A stretch of 21,196 nucleotides of DNA from Rhizophlyctis rosea (Eukaryota; Chytridiomycota; Chytridiomycetes; Rhizophlyctidales; Rhizophlyctidaceae), in the NCBI GenBank assembly GCA_027596075.1, contig JADGJC010000071.1, forward strand, positions 116,945-138,140. The letters run 5' to 3'. A program made the position numbers and the translations under genes. Under the pieces are notes generated by a model. The model did not search any database. It had not been told where the DNA came from and saw only the letters and a program-made list of their open reading frames with translations. This document shows, piece by piece, positions 18,906 to 21,196 of the stretch (within the stretch, counting starts at the first letter, position 1; each line of letters begins with the position of its first letter).

Positions 18906-20331
18906 TAAAAGCCAAAGTACCGCCGGTCGTTTTGATCGGCTGTGTGTGATCACGATTGTTTTCCTTCTTAACGTCAACTTAATAGAGTTTGGAAGAATGC
19001 TTTCTTCAGTAGTCACGGTACCTGCCTCGGCCTTCCTACGAGCAAAGGAATTAACTTCTTCGATGTGAAAAGCGCATGTGTGTGTTTTTGTGGATGCTCG
19101 CACCCCAGTTATGAATGCGGAGCGGAGCCGCTGGATGATTTTGTTTCGCTTCTTGGTCAGTCAATCATTATGGGCGGGCTGCCAATCACAACAAATGCAT
19201 GCACAGCTCCTCCATAACATTCAACAGCACTCATCTACTTCAGCCGTGTGGCAAGCTTTCAGTACCACTAGATGGTAAGGCCGTCAAGTCATGGAGGTCA
19301 GTCAGCAATGCAGGAAATGGAGGCGCATCTGGACAGGGGGATGAGATATTGAGACGGAGACTTTACCGCTGCCTCCTTTCTTTTACCTTTGGTCGGTTGG
19401 TGTCTATTATTATGTACTATAACCTCAATGACTTCTTGAAGGTCAAAAAGGCGGGGCAACACGTTGCTCGAATGAAGTTTGACAAGTTGATTCAACTTGG
19501 AAAGGAGTCAAAATGTTGTCAATGGAAGACAATCACATTCACTGAAAAGCATTCTTGTCCTCTTGGGTTGCATCATGGTAACCCTGGGTCGGCGAGGCCG
19601 AGATCTTGTTTCTTCAGTCCAAAAGAAGATGGGAGGACGTGGAAGGGCAGTAGGTCATCAATTGGGTTCAAACCGGAAGACCAACTCGGGTGTGGTCGTG
19701 TCGACATGCAGTTCTTTTTGTTTTTGGTTTGCTGTCTAGCTTGACCTTTAAGAGTATCAAGATGTGGCCGTATTGTAAAACCAGACGGCATTCGCCTTTC
19801 CCCGGCAATGGGAAATCATATCCCCCCGCAAAAAAGAAGGGGCATTGATGTACTGCAACGGACGCTCCTGCCCCAAATCATGAATGAGAGGTGGGGTCGG
19901 CTTGCTTAGTTTTGGACTTGTCCTGATTGTGCTGGACGAGGTAGCATGGGACTTTCGGATTAGCTTTGGGCAAGGTGAAATTGTCGAAAGTATGGTCCCA
20001 GCCTTCAGAAAACTTGCAATGTGATGGGTTTGATAGTCACCCACTTCACGCCAAACCTTGGACTGCCAAAAGAAAAGGAGATGGAGAATTGTAATCTACG
20101 CAGATCCGTCAGTGCTGATTATCACGATGGTTATGCACAGGACAGCACAGTGAAATCCAAATGCCTCCTCCAACTTGAAACCAAAAGCACCTCAGCTGAA
20201 CCTTCCAACTTGGTACCTATGCTTCATCAACTTGTTGATGTCGTTGATAAGCTCGTGGGCTTCTTCAGAGTGTACAGAATGGCGAATTGAGACTAGGTGA
20301 GGTGTAGAAACCTGCCATTTCATTTGCGAGG

Positions 20332-20386
20332 TGTATTATAGATTTTAGATGGGAGAGTAGGAGAAAGAGCATTGCATATAGATTCA
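20332..20386 (+). repeat. Dispersed repeat copy B
   Basis: This matches copy A (18022-18077) over about 55 bp at roughly 80 % identity by eye, with the first 18 bases identical. A later TTTTTGGG(T/C)AT also recurs after both copies, offset by a short insertion in this one. It starts 42 nt after the stop of the 20021-20290 open frame. Confidence 0.6.
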
Positions 20387-21144
20387 CCTGTTTATTGTGG
20401 TGCATTTTTGGGCATGAAAGGTTTCAATTTTCTTTTAGAGGGCGGCGCAGGTCATGCGATTAGAGCGGTAGATGTTGAAGCTTCCCCTTCGAACGGGAAA
20501 TGCTCATTTGTCGAGTCCCTTGCTGTTGATTCTTTTTGCCCAATAAGTTATATTGCGTGTCTATGTATGCCAAACCGAAATGGATGATCGTTTGTTATAT
20601 ATCGTTTTATCTCGAAGTTCTCGACACCACTTACAAGCCTGGAACATGGCATCGCACCATGATATGGTGCCGCCGATCGAATGTATTCTCTTGATCGTCA
20701 GACCAGATTCATTCCAAAAACCTTGCCGTTTTCTTTTCTTGTTGTTGGCTTTCCATTCCTGGTCAAGTGCGTTCCTTCCGATGCTCTTTTAACCACCATC
20801 CGCCTGGACGTGTTCGTCCTTCAAAGGAATCCAATGCACAGCCTGAGGTTCGAGATGGGGCCATCGTCATGAGGGTCCTGAATCCCGGTACATTACTCAG
20901 ACCTCTGACTTTATTTTGACACAGCAGCTAGTAGTGATAGGGTTAAGTTTCGTTTTGTGCCATTTACTTTGTGAATCCCCTTCGGGCTCAAACAAAACTG
21001 GCCGTCAGTCTGCCTATACTGCCGCTCAAAACACTTCGATTGATGTACATCTACGCATTCAGGCGCTCACTTCCGAACACCATATCATATAGAATGTGGC
21101 ATGATCTCCTTTAGATCTCTGTTGGTCGAGGAAACGCGGGCCCA

Positions 21145-21166
21145 GGGGGGGGGGGGGGGGGGGGGG
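21145..21166. repeat. 22-base G homopolymer
   Basis: An uninterrupted run of 22 G close to the window end, reminiscent of the G-rich tract at the window start. It is probably a sequencing or assembly artefact at a contig or scaffold junction. Confidence 0.9.
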
Positions 21167-21196
21167 TTGGGTGAGATAACAACCAATGAGGAGTGG

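Larger units (their letters stand above)
17985..21144. other. Long region without a secure gene
   Basis: About 3.2 kb downstream of the RsfS gene. Open frames include a 151-codon minus-strand frame (18304-18759) ending in an acidic tail (LLDVLRDEDYGDIHD) and an 89-codon plus-strand frame (20021-20290), but neither has the codon gradient or a recognisable motif. The region contains the dispersed repeat pair and the 37-bp tandem duplication listed separately. Confidence 0.5.

Overview
The window looks like a gene-poor stretch of a fungal nuclear genome. The evidence is many short spliceosomal introns (about 44-150 nt, a few longer) with CTRAY-like branch sites, plus three typical eukaryotic housekeeping genes: the dynactin actin-related protein Arp1, a mitochondrial ribosome-silencing factor (RsfS/Iojap family), and a small mitochondrial membrane protein that resembles a complex I accessory subunit. 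No bacterial operon, CRISPR array, rRNA, convincing tRNA or intact transposon was seen. Both window ends carry long G homopolymers, and one gene needs two frame changes, so assembly quality should be treated with caution.

Layout. 1-123 is G/C homopolymer that cuts into an upstream gene. 173-280 (+) is the last exon of a probable ABCG-type ABC transporter. 2239-2460 (-) is a small, codon-biased ORF. 3210-3515 (-) is a two-exon, 72-residue single-pass membrane protein. 4611-5054 (+) is a candidate three-exon small protein with a mitochondrial-like N-terminus. About 5.1-8.2 kb is mostly featureless, apart from an isolated P-loop motif. 8269-8910 (-) encodes three CUE-like repeats spread over three frames. 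9470-11634 (+) is Arp1 in nine exons, 377 aa. 12284-12904 (-) is a four-exon, 115-aa gene whose first coding exon is only the ATG. About 12.9-16.2 kb has no secure gene. 16320-17984 (+) is the RsfS-family gene in three exons, 418 aa. From 17.98 kb to the end no secure gene was found, but there is a dispersed repeat pair and a 37-bp tandem duplication.

The genes do not form a pathway. Three of them (RsfS, the complex I-like protein, the 4.6 kb candidate) look mitochondrial, while Arp1 belongs to the dynein/dynactin transport machinery. Arp1 and the CUE gene are divergent; Arp1 and the complex I-like gene converge.

The most unusual signal is compositional. In the better gene models, exons tend to start with C- (or C/A-) ending codons and finish with G/T-ending codons, and the pattern resets at each intron. 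Introns follow it, being G-rich after the donor and C/T-rich before the acceptor. I used this saw-tooth as support for two of the small genes. All splice models were read by eye from the sequence without transcript data.
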